From: Blepharisma stoltei
Taxonomy: Eukaryota > Ciliophora > Heterotrichea > Heterotrichida > Blepharismidae
DNA: 64,000 nucleotides
Direction of reading: 5' to 3'
NCBI GenBank assembly: GCA_914767885.1
Contig: CAJZBQ010000017.1
Span: 558,001-622,000 of the forward strand
A model generated the notes under the pieces. It had not been told where the DNA came from. It made no database searches and worked only from the letters and a program-made list of their open reading frames with translations. Positions 36,222 to 46,890 of this stretch are shown piece after piece. The first letter of the stretch is position 1; every line of letters starts with the position of its first letter. The position numbers and the translations under genes were made by a program.

Positions 36222-39200
36222 TTAATCAAAATCTTTTGGTAAGATGGTAGGCAAAACTGCAAATCTTTGAAGCTGCTTTATTTGAAGATTTAAATAAGGA
36301 AAATAATACAAGAAAAAAAATGCACATAAAGCCACTGAATAAATTATAGTTGTGCTTATAATAGTATCCAGCTGTGTATTGATAATATTGATCGAGTCTC
36401 TATCAGCCAATAAAAATTCATCCTTAATTTCATTTGCTAATGCTTTTACATTATCCATAAATTGTATAAAAAATCCCATGTTTCTACCTTGTGGATATCC
36501 AATATCTTCTATGTCTGACATCATAGACAGCATTGCAGCTTCAGATCCATAATCCATATTCTTATAGGCTAATTTATTTTCCTCAAAAATTTTCTGCTTC
36601 AGTTCGTCTGAGAACAATTCTGTGTATTTTTTAGCATGAAGATGCTTTTTTAATATTCTTAGTTGGTCAATAATAAGCAGTTCTTCTGTGACTGGTTTGG
36701 AATAGCCATAAAATTCTGGGATCATATAATATGTATAATCTACGACACGATCCCTTGAGAAGAGGGATAATCTCATTAATAAAGCTCTTCGGATGATGAA
36801 ATTGTTGAGCAAAGAAGGACGAGTGATCATCATATGGTCTAGTATAGGGTATAAATAGTTGAAAATTAATAAATAATAAGACGCAGCAATAGCAAAGAAG
36901 AGCATTACTCTTCAAATATACTGTTCTTAATAGTATTCAGCGATAATTAACTTATAAGATTTATAATAGTAAACACCAAGAGTTCTATAGGAAATTTATT
37001 TTATTTCTAATTAGCAATAAAATTATTATATATTTTTATAATTTTTAATTATTGAATTTTCTATGAGATGGTTAGATATATAAAAAGTGAGGAAAATTTC
37101 TTATTTTTAATTTGATTATTACCTGTGCATTCACAGACCAACTTAGCAGCTGAGGAAAATAAGATTTCAAATTGCAATGTTTAAATTTTTATTTACCCAA
37201 AAAATTGTCTATAAAATAAGTTTTTTGCCCTTATTAATCGAAGCAAATTTAATCAAATGCAGTATATATTGAAGATAAAGAGTTCCTCTTACTTTTCTTG
37301 TACGATAAGTATTTCTTTGATTGTCTGTGCTTACTTCTGCTTTGCACTCTAGTCCATGTGTTGTTGCTAATCTGTCCATTGCACAGCATTTTAACTGAAA
37401 CATAGCCCATTGAGTATTATTTAATGTAAAATTTCAAAATTCATCGAGTTTTTGTGACACGAGCATAATATAGCCAATAATAATCAAAACCAAAACTCCA
37501 AGAGTGCAGAATCCGCATATCAAAAGAATATCAATATTAACTCCAGTGCTTTTTACCCTCTCAATTTCACAGTTTACCAATCCATTCATTATCCTATCAG
37601 CATCGTGAAAAATTCCACCTAAGCCTAATTGTGGAAAAATTTTTAAAACAAATTATTACATATCAAAATGTATATAAGGAAAATAATAATTGGTTGTTCT
37701 CAGGAAACCAGTTTTTTTTGATTCTTAAAAGAGCAGAGTAAGCATTTACATACAGAAATTTGGCATAAGGTCAGTATCCTTCTCCAGTTTTTATAGTAGT
37801 AATAAGTTTTTGTATCTAAATCTATATTACGTTGTATATATAGTTTCCTACAGTATCATAAAGATTTTCTTCACTGCTTTGAGGGAATTTTTGTTCAAAA
37901 TTTCATAATAATATTGAAGGCTCTCTAACAACTTTAGAGTATGGGCAATAACTTCATTGGCCAAAATCTTTGAAAAGAGATCCCTTAATTTGTTCAAGAT
38001 TTTCAATAGATTAGATTTGAGTTAAATTATAATGATTATTTTCAGCTCCTCGCCATCTCACAGATAGCTGCTCGTTAGCGCTCAGCGTTATCTTACACCC
38101 TCCCTTTTGCTCCTGACATTATCAAAAAATGGTGATGGGAGAGGTCTTTCTGGAAGATTGCCCTACTGTCTTCTGGATCCCGCCAAACGACAAAGATTCC
38201 CTCAACCTTCCAACAGGGCTAAGAGTATAGGTACTCTTCCATGATCTGTCTGGGTGAATCACATGCTCAGTAATGCTCCTATGGAGTAGTGAAGAACATT
38301 GCACCAGAAGGCACGCCTATAAGCCACGAACAAAAAGTTGAGGGCCAGCCCCTGAACCAAAAACCCATAGAGCTATCACAATGTGGCTCCTCTTCTCTTT
38401 TTCCAGTTAACTCTCGGAACACCAGAGTCCTCGTTTCAAATCATGCCCATTTAATAATTCTAGATCTTCAATAAGATTTTGCATACTTTTAAGTTCTGCA
38501 TCTTGCTCTTCCTTTGTTCCACCTCATAAATACTCAGCTATTATGTTAATTGAAATATCAGCAGAGAGCTCAAAATCATATACAAGCTGGCCCAAGTCCT
38601 TAAATGATCCTAATGTGCTTGTATAAGACACGCCGTTTTTCATATAAATTAAAATAGCAACGACTGTTATTATAACAGAAGACATCTAAATATTTCTTAC
38701 AACTCTAGGAATTATAAAGGTGGCAGTGGCGGGATAAAAAAGAGATGCAATTAACTGCCCTAAGGTTCAGGACTTAATTCAGTGGAAAAGAGTCTTAAAT
38801 CTCTCAATTTGAGACTACTGAGCATCGCTGGGCTATAATTGGATCCCAAAAACCACATCGGTATACATAAGGACTCCGCTCCGGCAGGGAATGCTACTCT
38901 CCTCCAGCCATTTATGTATATTCTTTGGAGAAAATAAACTAGCTCAAATTGAAGCCTGAGATAGGAGGTTTGGCCCCCTAAAGGTTCTCCTGTTCCTGTC
39001 AGATAGGCAAGACAGGTTTTGCCTCCCACATAGATTTTCCCTATCGGGATAGAGTGGCACCCGACACAGGTATTCTAATCCAGGTGCTAATTTCCAAATC
39101 AGGTAGGTTTCACCAAATATTACAAGGTGGGAAACTCTGACACCCCCCTTTAAATTGGAAAAAACCCTCCTGTTCCAATTCAAAATAGGGTTAATTTTTT

Positions 39201-42200
39201 TAAAATTTTTCTATATTAAAAATATAATAATTTATTGAATTTTAATTATTTTTATAAAGAATTTATTAAAAAAAATAAATCGATTCAGTGTTAAATAATA
39301 TTCTACTTGCACTTTTTTTAATTAAATCAGGTTAAAACTAATTTTGTAAACAATAGTAATTTTACCAATAAAATTTCATATTGGAAAAACAAATTCACCA
39401 ATTTAATGGCTAAAGTATTAAAAAATTTATTTTGTTCAATTTAAAGAGGAGTTAGTAATTTGCACTAAGCTGTTTACTCACCCAGCGCTGCCTCTCTTGG
39501 AGACGAGGTTGTGGCAAGGCCAATGGCTTAGCCTGTTTATGGCTATATTTAATCTTACAACTACAAATAAAATAAGCTGAAGCACCCTTATTTTTCTTTT
39601 AGAGTCCATCAGTAATTGTTTTGCCATATTTTGAGTTCTCCCAGTTTCGCTTCTTGAACGGCTTTCAGAATCAGATTTTTTTTCCATCAAAATTTTTTCT
39701 TCAGCTGCATGATCAGGCTGAGAATTAAAAGAATGAGTGATAATTGTAGTGTCTGGATTTTCAAGTGACTTCGTGCGAATTAAATAATCAATCGACTGAA
39801 ATTGGACTTCTATGTTATCCCTTTGTATATTTATTTTCATTTTGTCCTCTTCTGAATAAACTGATCCAAGTTCTCTTGTAAAAGCTGGAGATTTTGCCTC
39901 TTTCCATTTCTGGATTTCGTTTACATCGTCAATTATAGCAATTATGTGTATTTTCTTCGTTTTTATTGGTTTACTAATCCGAGTAACGAATAATTCTCTG
40001 CCTTTCTGAGTAATTTTTAATGGTTCAAATTCTTTAATCTCAAATACGTCATTGATAGGTATTATATCTGACAGTAATTTTCCTTTTAAATTCTCTTCTT
40101 CTAACTTCCCACCTCCGTGAGTGAACAAAACCCTATTTTTTGCCCAAAAGCCCACCCTCCACCATCCGTGAACAAACAAAAATTCTATTACTTTAAAAAA
40201 TTTTATGAAAAAAAATTGATATATAAGTGATAAATTATTATATGAAATCTCGAGCTAATTCTGATTAATTTTAAAGAGCTTACGGAATGGAATTTTTTAA
40301 ATTTTGATTACTATATAATTTATATATGAACTTTTAAAAAAAAATTAACCCCCCTTCATGAGCGAACAAAATATCTTTATTCGCTTACGGAGGGGGAGTA
40401 AGTTGAAGGAGTTTGAAAACTTTTCTGTATGAGATAAAATTATTCCTTCTTCAGAAATCAAGGCAAGCTGTCTTTTTAAAGAACTTTCTTGAAATGAGAT
40501 CATAAAGTAAGCACAGTTATGAAAAGCAGTTAGTTTTATCATAATCATAAAATGGCAATTTGTAAAGGTGCTATCGGGATCAGAACAACTCACTTTGCAT
40601 TTATGATTATGAGGCTTGGCTTTTACATTAGTCCTGTTAAAGGCTGATATGCAGGAGAGAGAGGTGCATGCTCTCTGGACAGCCCGAGGGAATCTGAAAG
40701 ATTAGTTTTTCCTATTCCATTTTGTGATAGCGAAGAAGCTTTAGTTGCCACACGACTTCAAGTAATAAACAAATCTCCACACATGAACCTTCGGAGTTGG
40801 CAATATTGCCAACAAGAGTACTCTGATAATCAAGACAAGTCTGTGGGCCTGATCATATAAAGATGGTAAAAGCTCCCCTGCAGGATGTTAAGCCCTATAA
40901 GTACTTAAATTAAGCTAGGTAGCTAGTTTAATCAATAAATCGCATTCAAGGAGATAGCCAGTATTTTGCAAAAAAAATAATGTGTCATGAGAAGGTACTT
41001 CTATTGAATTGCAATTAAAAATAAAATCTTTCATTAATTTTTCATGATGTGAGCTATATGGTTGAGGAATAAAATTTAATATTGATGAGCCTATGATGTT
41101 CCCCATAGATGACATCAGAAGCTGAGAAGCCTTATCATTTATATATACAATAGTCCCAAACGATTCATTATTGCATGAAGCGAGGATTATAGGGAGATCT
41201 TTACCATAATTTTCAAGATTTCCTTCGTAATTACGTTGACTGAAAAAATTCATATTATTTTTTTTTCTGATAATAAAATCAGCTTCTTCATGATTAGTTA
41301 CGTTTTAAAAATGATGATGATAAATTAGTCCAGGGGACTGTGAATTAATCTCAGCCCAGATAAGTGGTCACATTCTTAGAAGTCGCCTGGTTAGGGCACT
41401 ATGACAGGCTTTTTATCCTGAACAAGACGATGAGACGGAAAGCGCAAAGTCTGCTTAAACTTCTGGGAAGCAACTATGTGAAGCTATAGAAATTGCCCAA
41501 GGATGGCGCTATTTTGCGCCATCCTCGGGCAATTTCTACATCTAGGATGGAGAGGGACTGAAATAATCCCTTAGACCCTCTATAATTAGCTTAATCTAAT
41601 CTAATCATGCTTATTTGCTATTGCGTCAAGAAAAGTTGCATAATACTCAAATGCTTCTATGTTCCTATATTTTTCTGTTATAGCTTTATATCCTTTATTA
41701 ACAAAAAACATATTTTTTGCAACTCTATTAACAAAATGAGCCAATTTATTAATCCTAGGATTTCTAGATGAGAATTCTGCGTGCAGTTGAGTTAGAATTA
41801 AACATACCTTTTCATCACGCTTTTTAATTTTACTGAATTCTTTGAGGTATTCTAAATGGTCTAGATCAATAAAAGATGACTTGTGTTTCCTAAAGAGCCA
41901 ATCAAAAAGCCTTCATTCTTGTATATCTCCTTCAAATGACGATTTTGATTCCCCAATTTTTGTGAGTTTTATTCTGGCCAATCTTTCATCTCTCATAATA
42001 AAGCAGCAAAAATTAAACTCTCATATCACAAACAGCTTATCTTTATTAAATCCAGGTAAACCCCAAAATGCTTTAAATAGCTCAATAACTTGCTCTTTGT
42101 TTTCCAGGTTTTCATCAACTAGTAAATTCCTATATTTCCTTTCAAAATCAAATTGAGTCAGAATTGAAGTTTCTGAGCTTGGCATTTTTTCGTAATTTTT

Positions 42201-44474
42201 CCAAATTACCCATATAGCGAAATAAATTATAAAAGGTAATAAAAATAAATGAAGCCAAACAATAATTAACGAATTGTCAGCTAGCTCCCCAAACATGAGG
42301 ATTAATAATGTGCATGACACTGATGCCATTTTGCAAACATGAATGCAATTTTCAATTGGATTAAAATATTGCAAAAATTGAATGCTACGCACACATAAAA
42401 ATAAGCTAAAAAGAAAAAAAATGATTTGGAATACCCAGGCATAATTATTTCCAATATATACATAAAGCATACATATTGTCATATAGAACCAACGTCTGGT
42501 TAAGTCATATTCAGCACAAGACCTTGCTTTTAAATTTTTCTTGAAATTTGAGTGCCTCATATCTAACTTACTAACTAATTATCTATTAACGTTTAACGTC
42601 CACTACGGGGTAGCCGACTCCAGAGCTACCACCATATTTATCCACGTGTCGGGCCCAGAGACCGCTGGATCGACCCCTTTTGTTCGCCAAGGCACGGGTA
42701 AATAAGGCGTTCCGGCTTCGACGGGCTTCGCTGCCGCCACAGCTTTGTTTCGACTCAGCTCCTGCGCGTGTTCCGCCTGAGGATCCATCTCCCTTGGGAT
42801 GTGCTGAGGGGTAAAACTCCAGATCTTGAGCGCACTGAGGAGCAGTTCCTTTGGGTTATCTCCAAAGTTAAACTGCTATTGCCGTGCAGAAGTTGTTGAG
42901 GTAAAAACCCAACCCCATAAATAAAATTGCTTGAGTGAGAGAAAGTTAGCAGAGCTAACTTCGCTCGAGCGAAAGCCATTTTATTTATTTGAGTGCCTCA
43001 TATCACAAGAAAAAGCTTCACAAAATAAATTTATAAAAATCAGCGCTAAAAGGCAGCAAATTCCTATAATAACTCCTAAAACTCCATAATTAAAGGTTTC
43101 TGACGAAAAATTTCCTGAATATTCCTCAATCACAGTTTTGTTTGAAAAAGAATATTTAATAATCATAGCTAAAATCATCGTGGTCGGAATAATGCATATC
43201 GATGTTAGCAATAAAGCTATTTTTCTTGGCAAAGCTGCAAGTATCATTGGAACATCTTTTTCTATATAAGGATCCCCCACCCTCTCTTTTCTAGTCTTTT
43301 ATCATTTGTCCATTTTTCTAGTTTTTTTTATAGGAAAAAAAATTTTTTAGGACCTCATTTGTCCAATTTTCTAGTTAAAATTTTGATAGTAAAAAAAAAT
43401 TTTCAGGACCTCAATTGTCTCATTTTCTAGCTATTTTAAAGTAAAAAACTAAAATTTAGGACATTCGAAAATCCAAAAAAGACTAGAAAATTGGACAAAT
43501 CATTTTTTACTAGATTTTTGGACAAATGAGGTCCTGAAAAATTTTTTTTTTTCTCACTCCCCCACCTGCGTGAGTGAACAAAAAAATTTTGTTCATTCAC
43601 GGAGGGGGGTTAATTTTTGTTTTTAAAAACATTTATATATAAATTTTATAGAAAAATGTTTTTTTCGAATTTAAAAAAATCCTAATTTGCAAAAATGGGA
43701 AGTAAATATTAATTTAATTTATAAAATTTATGTTTTAAAACGCAATTTGTTTAAAATTAAACAGAATTAGCTCTAGATTTCATTATACTAATTATCACTT
43801 ATATATCAAAAATTTTTCCATTAAAAATTTTTGTATTAAAACAATTTTTGTTCACTCACGGAGGGTGGGTTTTTTGTCAAAAAATGGCGATTTTTCTAAT
43901 GGTTTTGTTCACTCACGGAGGGGGGGGGAGTTATAAAAAAAAGACTAGAAAATTTGACAAATGAGGGGGGATCCTTACATAAAAATCCCAAAAACTGCGA
44001 AAGATCATAAGCAAGCCCCTATCAGCGAAATTGTCCCATAAAAGCAGAAATCTGCTATCTCAAAACTTGCGCAAGCTTCATCATAACTTATAGTGCTCTT
44101 GATTAGGTTCAAGCCAAGCTTTTAATATATATTAAATTTTGTTTATTTAAAATTTTCACATTTTTAATCTATTTCAATAAATTAGACTATATAAGAGAAA
44201 ATGATTTTCAAAAACTTTTATAAGAATCTCAATCAGATGGGGTTAAACTTGGATGCCAGGATAAGGTAGAGAGCTGAAGGGTAAATATCACATTGATAAT
44301 TATTTCGTAAAATAATTGGTTTCTGAGTCTTGTGTGAGTGCTGTATTTCGTTTTAAAAATGTGTCCAAAGAAACCATAAAGGTACTCTTTTATTGGATTA
44401 GAAAAGATTGCATGTGAAGTAAATTCATGAAAATCGGTGCTTTCCTTTTGTTCATTGTCTAAATCAGTATTCAT
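36222..44474 (-). CDS. PAS/TmcB-like multi-membrane sensor, copy D, with about nine insertions
   Basis: Starts MNTDLDNEQKESTDF at 44474 and ends YYFPYLNLQIKQLQRF...LPKDFD at 36222. Over 8 kb of DNA for a protein of about 1350 residues, because insertions lie at 44091-44191, 43269-43977, 42564-43004, 41297-41613, 40541-40933, 40105-40401, 38705-39562, 38008-38472, 37623-37741 and 36919-37268. All but 37623-37741 rejoin the frame cleanly; that one leaves a one-base deficit with TTA boundaries. Introns of 15 nt lie at 38686-38700 and 37816-37830. TGA is Trp throughout. Domain order is as in copy B. It is probably functional after DNA elimination. Confidence 0.78.
36919..37268. mobile_element. 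350-bp IES in PAS copy D
   Basis: Very AT-rich, bounded by TA with short inverted ends (TATACTG at left, CAGTATA at right). Removal joins TLYLQYI to WRVMLFF in frame. Confidence 0.78.
37623..37741. mobile_element. Probable decayed IES in PAS copy D
   Basis: A 119-bp AT-rich segment bounded by TAA (37620-37622 and 37739-37741) interrupts YVN/GLGGIF. Removal with these triplets leaves one base missing relative to the paralogues; a TA-to-TA alternative keeps the frame but drops one residue. Confidence 0.5.
38008..38472 (-). mobile_element. Retroposon in PAS copy D
   Basis: Bounded by TTCAAGATTTTCAAT and TTCTAGATCTTCAAT (37993-38007 and 38458-38472), with an AATCTAATC-type tail reading on the minus strand. 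Removal joins NLIEDLE to QIKGSLF in frame. Confidence 0.75.
38705..39562. mobile_element. Retroposon plus nested MITE-B at the splice donor of a 15-nt intron (copy D)
   Basis: An 858-bp insertion with TCTTACAACT duplications (38695-38704 and 39553-39562). On the coding strand the duplicated target is AGTTGTAAGA, which spans the exon end and the intron donor GTAAGA. A MITE-B lies inside at 39141-39451 (flanks TGA and TTA). Precise removal leaves a normal 15-nt intron at the same codon as in copies B, C and E. Confidence 0.77.
40105..40401. mobile_element. MITE-A IES in PAS copy D
   Basis: Flanked by TAA (40102-40104 and 40399-40401). Both ends are MITE-A termini; the right end is a hairpin. 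Removal joins FSNSFN to LEEENLKGKLLSD in frame. Confidence 0.87.
40541..40933. mobile_element. Retroposon in the PAS domain of copy D
   Basis: A 393-bp insertion bounded by TAGTTTTATC and TAGTTTAATC (40531-40540 and 40924-40933). Removal joins LLIKL to TAFHNCAYF in frame, restoring the PAS domain. Confidence 0.75.
41297..41613 (+). mobile_element. Retroposon with TAATC tail in PAS copy D, carrying a mini palindrome
   Basis: Bounded by CATGATTA and CATGCTTA (41289-41296 and 41606-41613); the right edge is a short TTAATCTAATCTAAT tail. At 41489-41541 it contains a hairpin of about 50 bp with PAL-2 ends (GAAATTGCCCAAGGATGG against CCATCCTCGGGCAATTTC). Removal joins DAIAN to NHEEADF in frame. 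Confidence 0.78.
42564..43004 (-). mobile_element. Retroposon with 18-bp target duplication in PAS copy D
   Basis: Exact duplications ATTTGAGTGCCTCATATC (42546-42563 and 42987-43004). On the minus strand the 5' end is AAATAAAATGGCTTTCGC and the 3' end is GGACGTTAAACGTTAATAG. This is the clearest retroposon of the window. Removal joins CDMRHSN to FKKNLKARSC in frame. Confidence 0.88.
43269..43977. mobile_element. MITE-C IES with nested MITE-A in PAS copy D
   Basis: Outer ends are AGGATCCCCC and GGGGGGATCCT between TA dinucleotides (43267-43268 and 43976-43977). A nearly complete MITE-A (about 43555-43931) is inserted inside. Removing the outer element alone joins GIFMY to IEKDVPMIL in frame and takes the inner one with it. 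Confidence 0.88.
44091..44191. mobile_element. 101-bp IES in PAS copy D (homologous to one in copy C)
   Basis: An AT-rich segment bounded by TA. Removal joins WKSFSLI to SYDEACASFE in frame, at the same codon as the IES at 35012-35101. Confidence 0.78.
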
Positions 44475-44589
44475 GGTAGTTTTAGCAATTTTTTTATTAA
44501 TATTGCATGATTAAATTTAATTCATTATTTGATGCGTGCTTTATTTAATATTGTGATTAAATTAAATTAAAGTAAGTTGTTCGTACTAG

Positions 44590-44945
44590 ACAGGGCTGGA
44601 ATTTCACCCCTTCATGCTGATCATTCCTAAGAGAACCTGGCAGACACCCTTCATCGCCGCCGCAGGTTGGAGATTCGCACTACCGATCTTGATTTTTATG
44701 ACTCCTGGAACCTATGGGCCCATCATCTGGATCAAAGTTCTCAACTTCTCGTTAGACAGATGCTACCTCTTGAGCCCTATTCGAGGGATTTATTGTCCTC
44801 TCGGGTTCTGCCCTTTCCAATAATGGTCTCGAAGAAAAAAACTCAGAGTCCCAGGGGTCTGAAAGAATCTAGTCCGATGTATTCAAAAAGGATCACCGAA
44901 ACCTTTCCCCTTTACACTGGGCTGTTGCCTGCTGGCGCCTAAGAA
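44590..44945 (-). mobile_element. Retroposon between PAS copy D and fragment I
   Basis: GC-rich and related in reverse orientation to the element inside RRP36 (13627-14021): both share GGCAACAGCCCAGTGTGAAG-like and following segments. No target duplication was identified. Confidence 0.6.
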
Positions 44946-45324
44946 AAAGGTCAGGAGATCGGATGGTTTGCTATCACCATTTTTATGTATATTAAATATT
45001 GTGATAATAGCTTAATCACGGGACTAAGCTATTATAATTTTTTTTTAATAAAGTGGTCAATTCCGATCTTACAAATGCTAAAATAAAATAATAGTTAAGA
45101 TATTGGATTTTTAATTTCTATTAGAAAAATTGATTTTGCTTTCTAAATGTGCAGTGGCGTGATAAAATTGTTTCAGATCAATCTAAAATAAATGATTATT
45201 ATGGGAAATATGCCATTTTAGTTAACTATACATTACAATTAATGCTGCACCTAATTTATTAATTATTCCAGTGCTAATCTTGAATGATTTGCTTAAGGTC
45301 AAGCATATTTGCTAGATTATTAAA
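44946..45324. other. AT-rich intergenic region
   Basis: No gene or defined repeat seen between the retroposon and PAS fragment I. Confidence 0.4.
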
Positions 45325-46200
45325 CTATCTGTCAAAATTGACGAAAAAATTGAAAATCTTTCCATTGTTTTGGTTGATAATTTAAGTAAGCATTCAATAC
45401 AAGATAAAAACGCACACATAGCTACTGAATAAAGTACTGTAGCATTCACAATGATATCTAACTGCCTGATGATTATATCAATTGAATATCTATAGTCCAG
45501 ACTGCAGCGTATCAGGTTCATATGAAAATTTCTTAAAATCAATTCTTGAGTTCTTAGTCCTCCTCCTTGAGCGAACAAAAAAATTTTGTTTGCTCGCAGA
45601 GGGGGTTAAATTTTTAAAAAAAAAAAATAAAAAATTTCAATTTCTAAAAATTGAGAAGTAAGGGTTAATTTAATTTGCGAAATTTATGTTTTAAAATGTA
45701 ATTTGTTTAAAATTAAAAAGAATTAGCTAGAGATTTTGTTATAATAATTGCCATTTATATATCAAAATTTTTTTCTTATTAAACATTTTTATATTCAAAA
45801 AATTTTTGTCGCTCACGGAGGCAAAAAATAGAGATTTTTCCCAATTTTTTTGTCATAGGGAGGAAGAGTAAAAAATTAATCGGCTACACGCGAAGGCAAT
45901 CTTATTAAGCCGAATAACCCTAAAATTTAAAAAGATGCACTTTTGATAGCCTAGCTCTCTTAAAAAAGGGCTCATGGCTTAAAAAGTCAACAGTTTCAGT
46001 TATTAAGAGGATGCCATATAAACATATATGAGTTGAGGACTCAATAAATCAACGTCTCAATATCGCCCACATTTCCAACAATAGAGATTTTAGACCCTTC
46101 TCTTAAAGCAGTCATTTGTGAATCAATGACTTCATATACCCTTTTTTTGCTCGCTGAGTGATTTGATATGAGATTGCTTACTTTTATCGACGCTGACTAT
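45325..46200 (-). pseudogene. PAS-family C-terminal fragment I
   Basis: The minus strand encodes KRVYEVIDSQMTALREGSK and DIETLIYW (about 46150-46035), then, beyond a MITE-A, RQLDIIVNATVLYSVAMCAF to FSIFSSIL (45480-45330). These match the last 120 residues of the 3' half of copy E (58302-59821) in order. Upstream parts are missing and frames are broken, so it is a decayed fragment. Confidence 0.7.
45557..45868. mobile_element. MITE-A inside PAS fragment I
   Basis: Left flank TTA (45554-45556), right flank TAA (45869-45871). The left hairpin TTGAGCGAACAAAA/TTTTGTTTGCTCGCAG and the MITE-A core are recognisable. Confidence 0.7.
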
Positions 46201-46329
46201 TCCTTATTTAGAGAATTAATCTTTTGATAAATATTTTATCAATAATATTTTTAAATATAAAAATTTGAGAGAAGGGCATATAAATCAGCTTATATATATT
46301 TAATGAAATTATAGCATATACATTAAAAT

Positions 46330-46890
46330 GGATTTAGCATTCGATAATATAGATCCGGCTAGGTTTTACTTGGTTTGGCGGAGCGCAATGTTTGGGTATG
46401 ACTACAGGCTCAAATTCAGGTCAAGGTTTTCATAGGGAGATGACACTAAGGGTTGGAAAGGGAAGTCCTGGCAATACCAGTAAGATTCCTCCTGGTCAAT
46501 GAGAAGGTTTCCCAGCGCGATACCAGATGTTACATCCTGAGCTTTGAGTTCCCATTTGGTCGACAGGTGACTAGAAAATTTGCTTTTAGAATTTTCTGAA
46601 GCTAAACCTTAAAACCATTGTTTTTTATTTTAATTTTCTATTGAAACGCAGAAGCTATATCCCCAAATGCATTGAAGTCATATAAAGCTTTGTTAAATCT
46701 AGCAAGTGCTTTTAGCCAATTCATATTACTAGCTACAATGAATAGTTCAATAGCTTCCCCTTTGAAATTAGAATAAATTAAAATTCATAAATTGGGCGTT
46801 AAATTTATATTTTTTTAATACCTTAAAGATTTTTATTGTGAAAAAAAAAGTTAACTACAGATTTTTTTTTAATTTAAGAGGGGCGTAAGG
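46330..46890. mobile_element. Retroposon remnant followed by a decayed MITE-B
   Basis: 46330-46620 contains segments such as ATTCCTCCTGGTCAATGAGA that recur in reverse complement at 50276-50708 and, more weakly, at 54875-55425 and 7899-8451. About 46755-46890 has degenerate MITE-B ends (CTTCCCCTTTGAAATTAG and TTTAAGAGGGGCG). Confidence 0.5.

Noticed and set aside
41591-41605. TAATC tandem runs as telomeric repeats
   Set aside because: Only two or three units long, internal, and always at the end of retroposons; they are 3' tails.
44614-44942. Two overlapping plus-strand frames resembling a small membrane protein
   Set aside because: The sequence is the reverse of the retroposon found in RRP36; the frames are not shared between the two copies.
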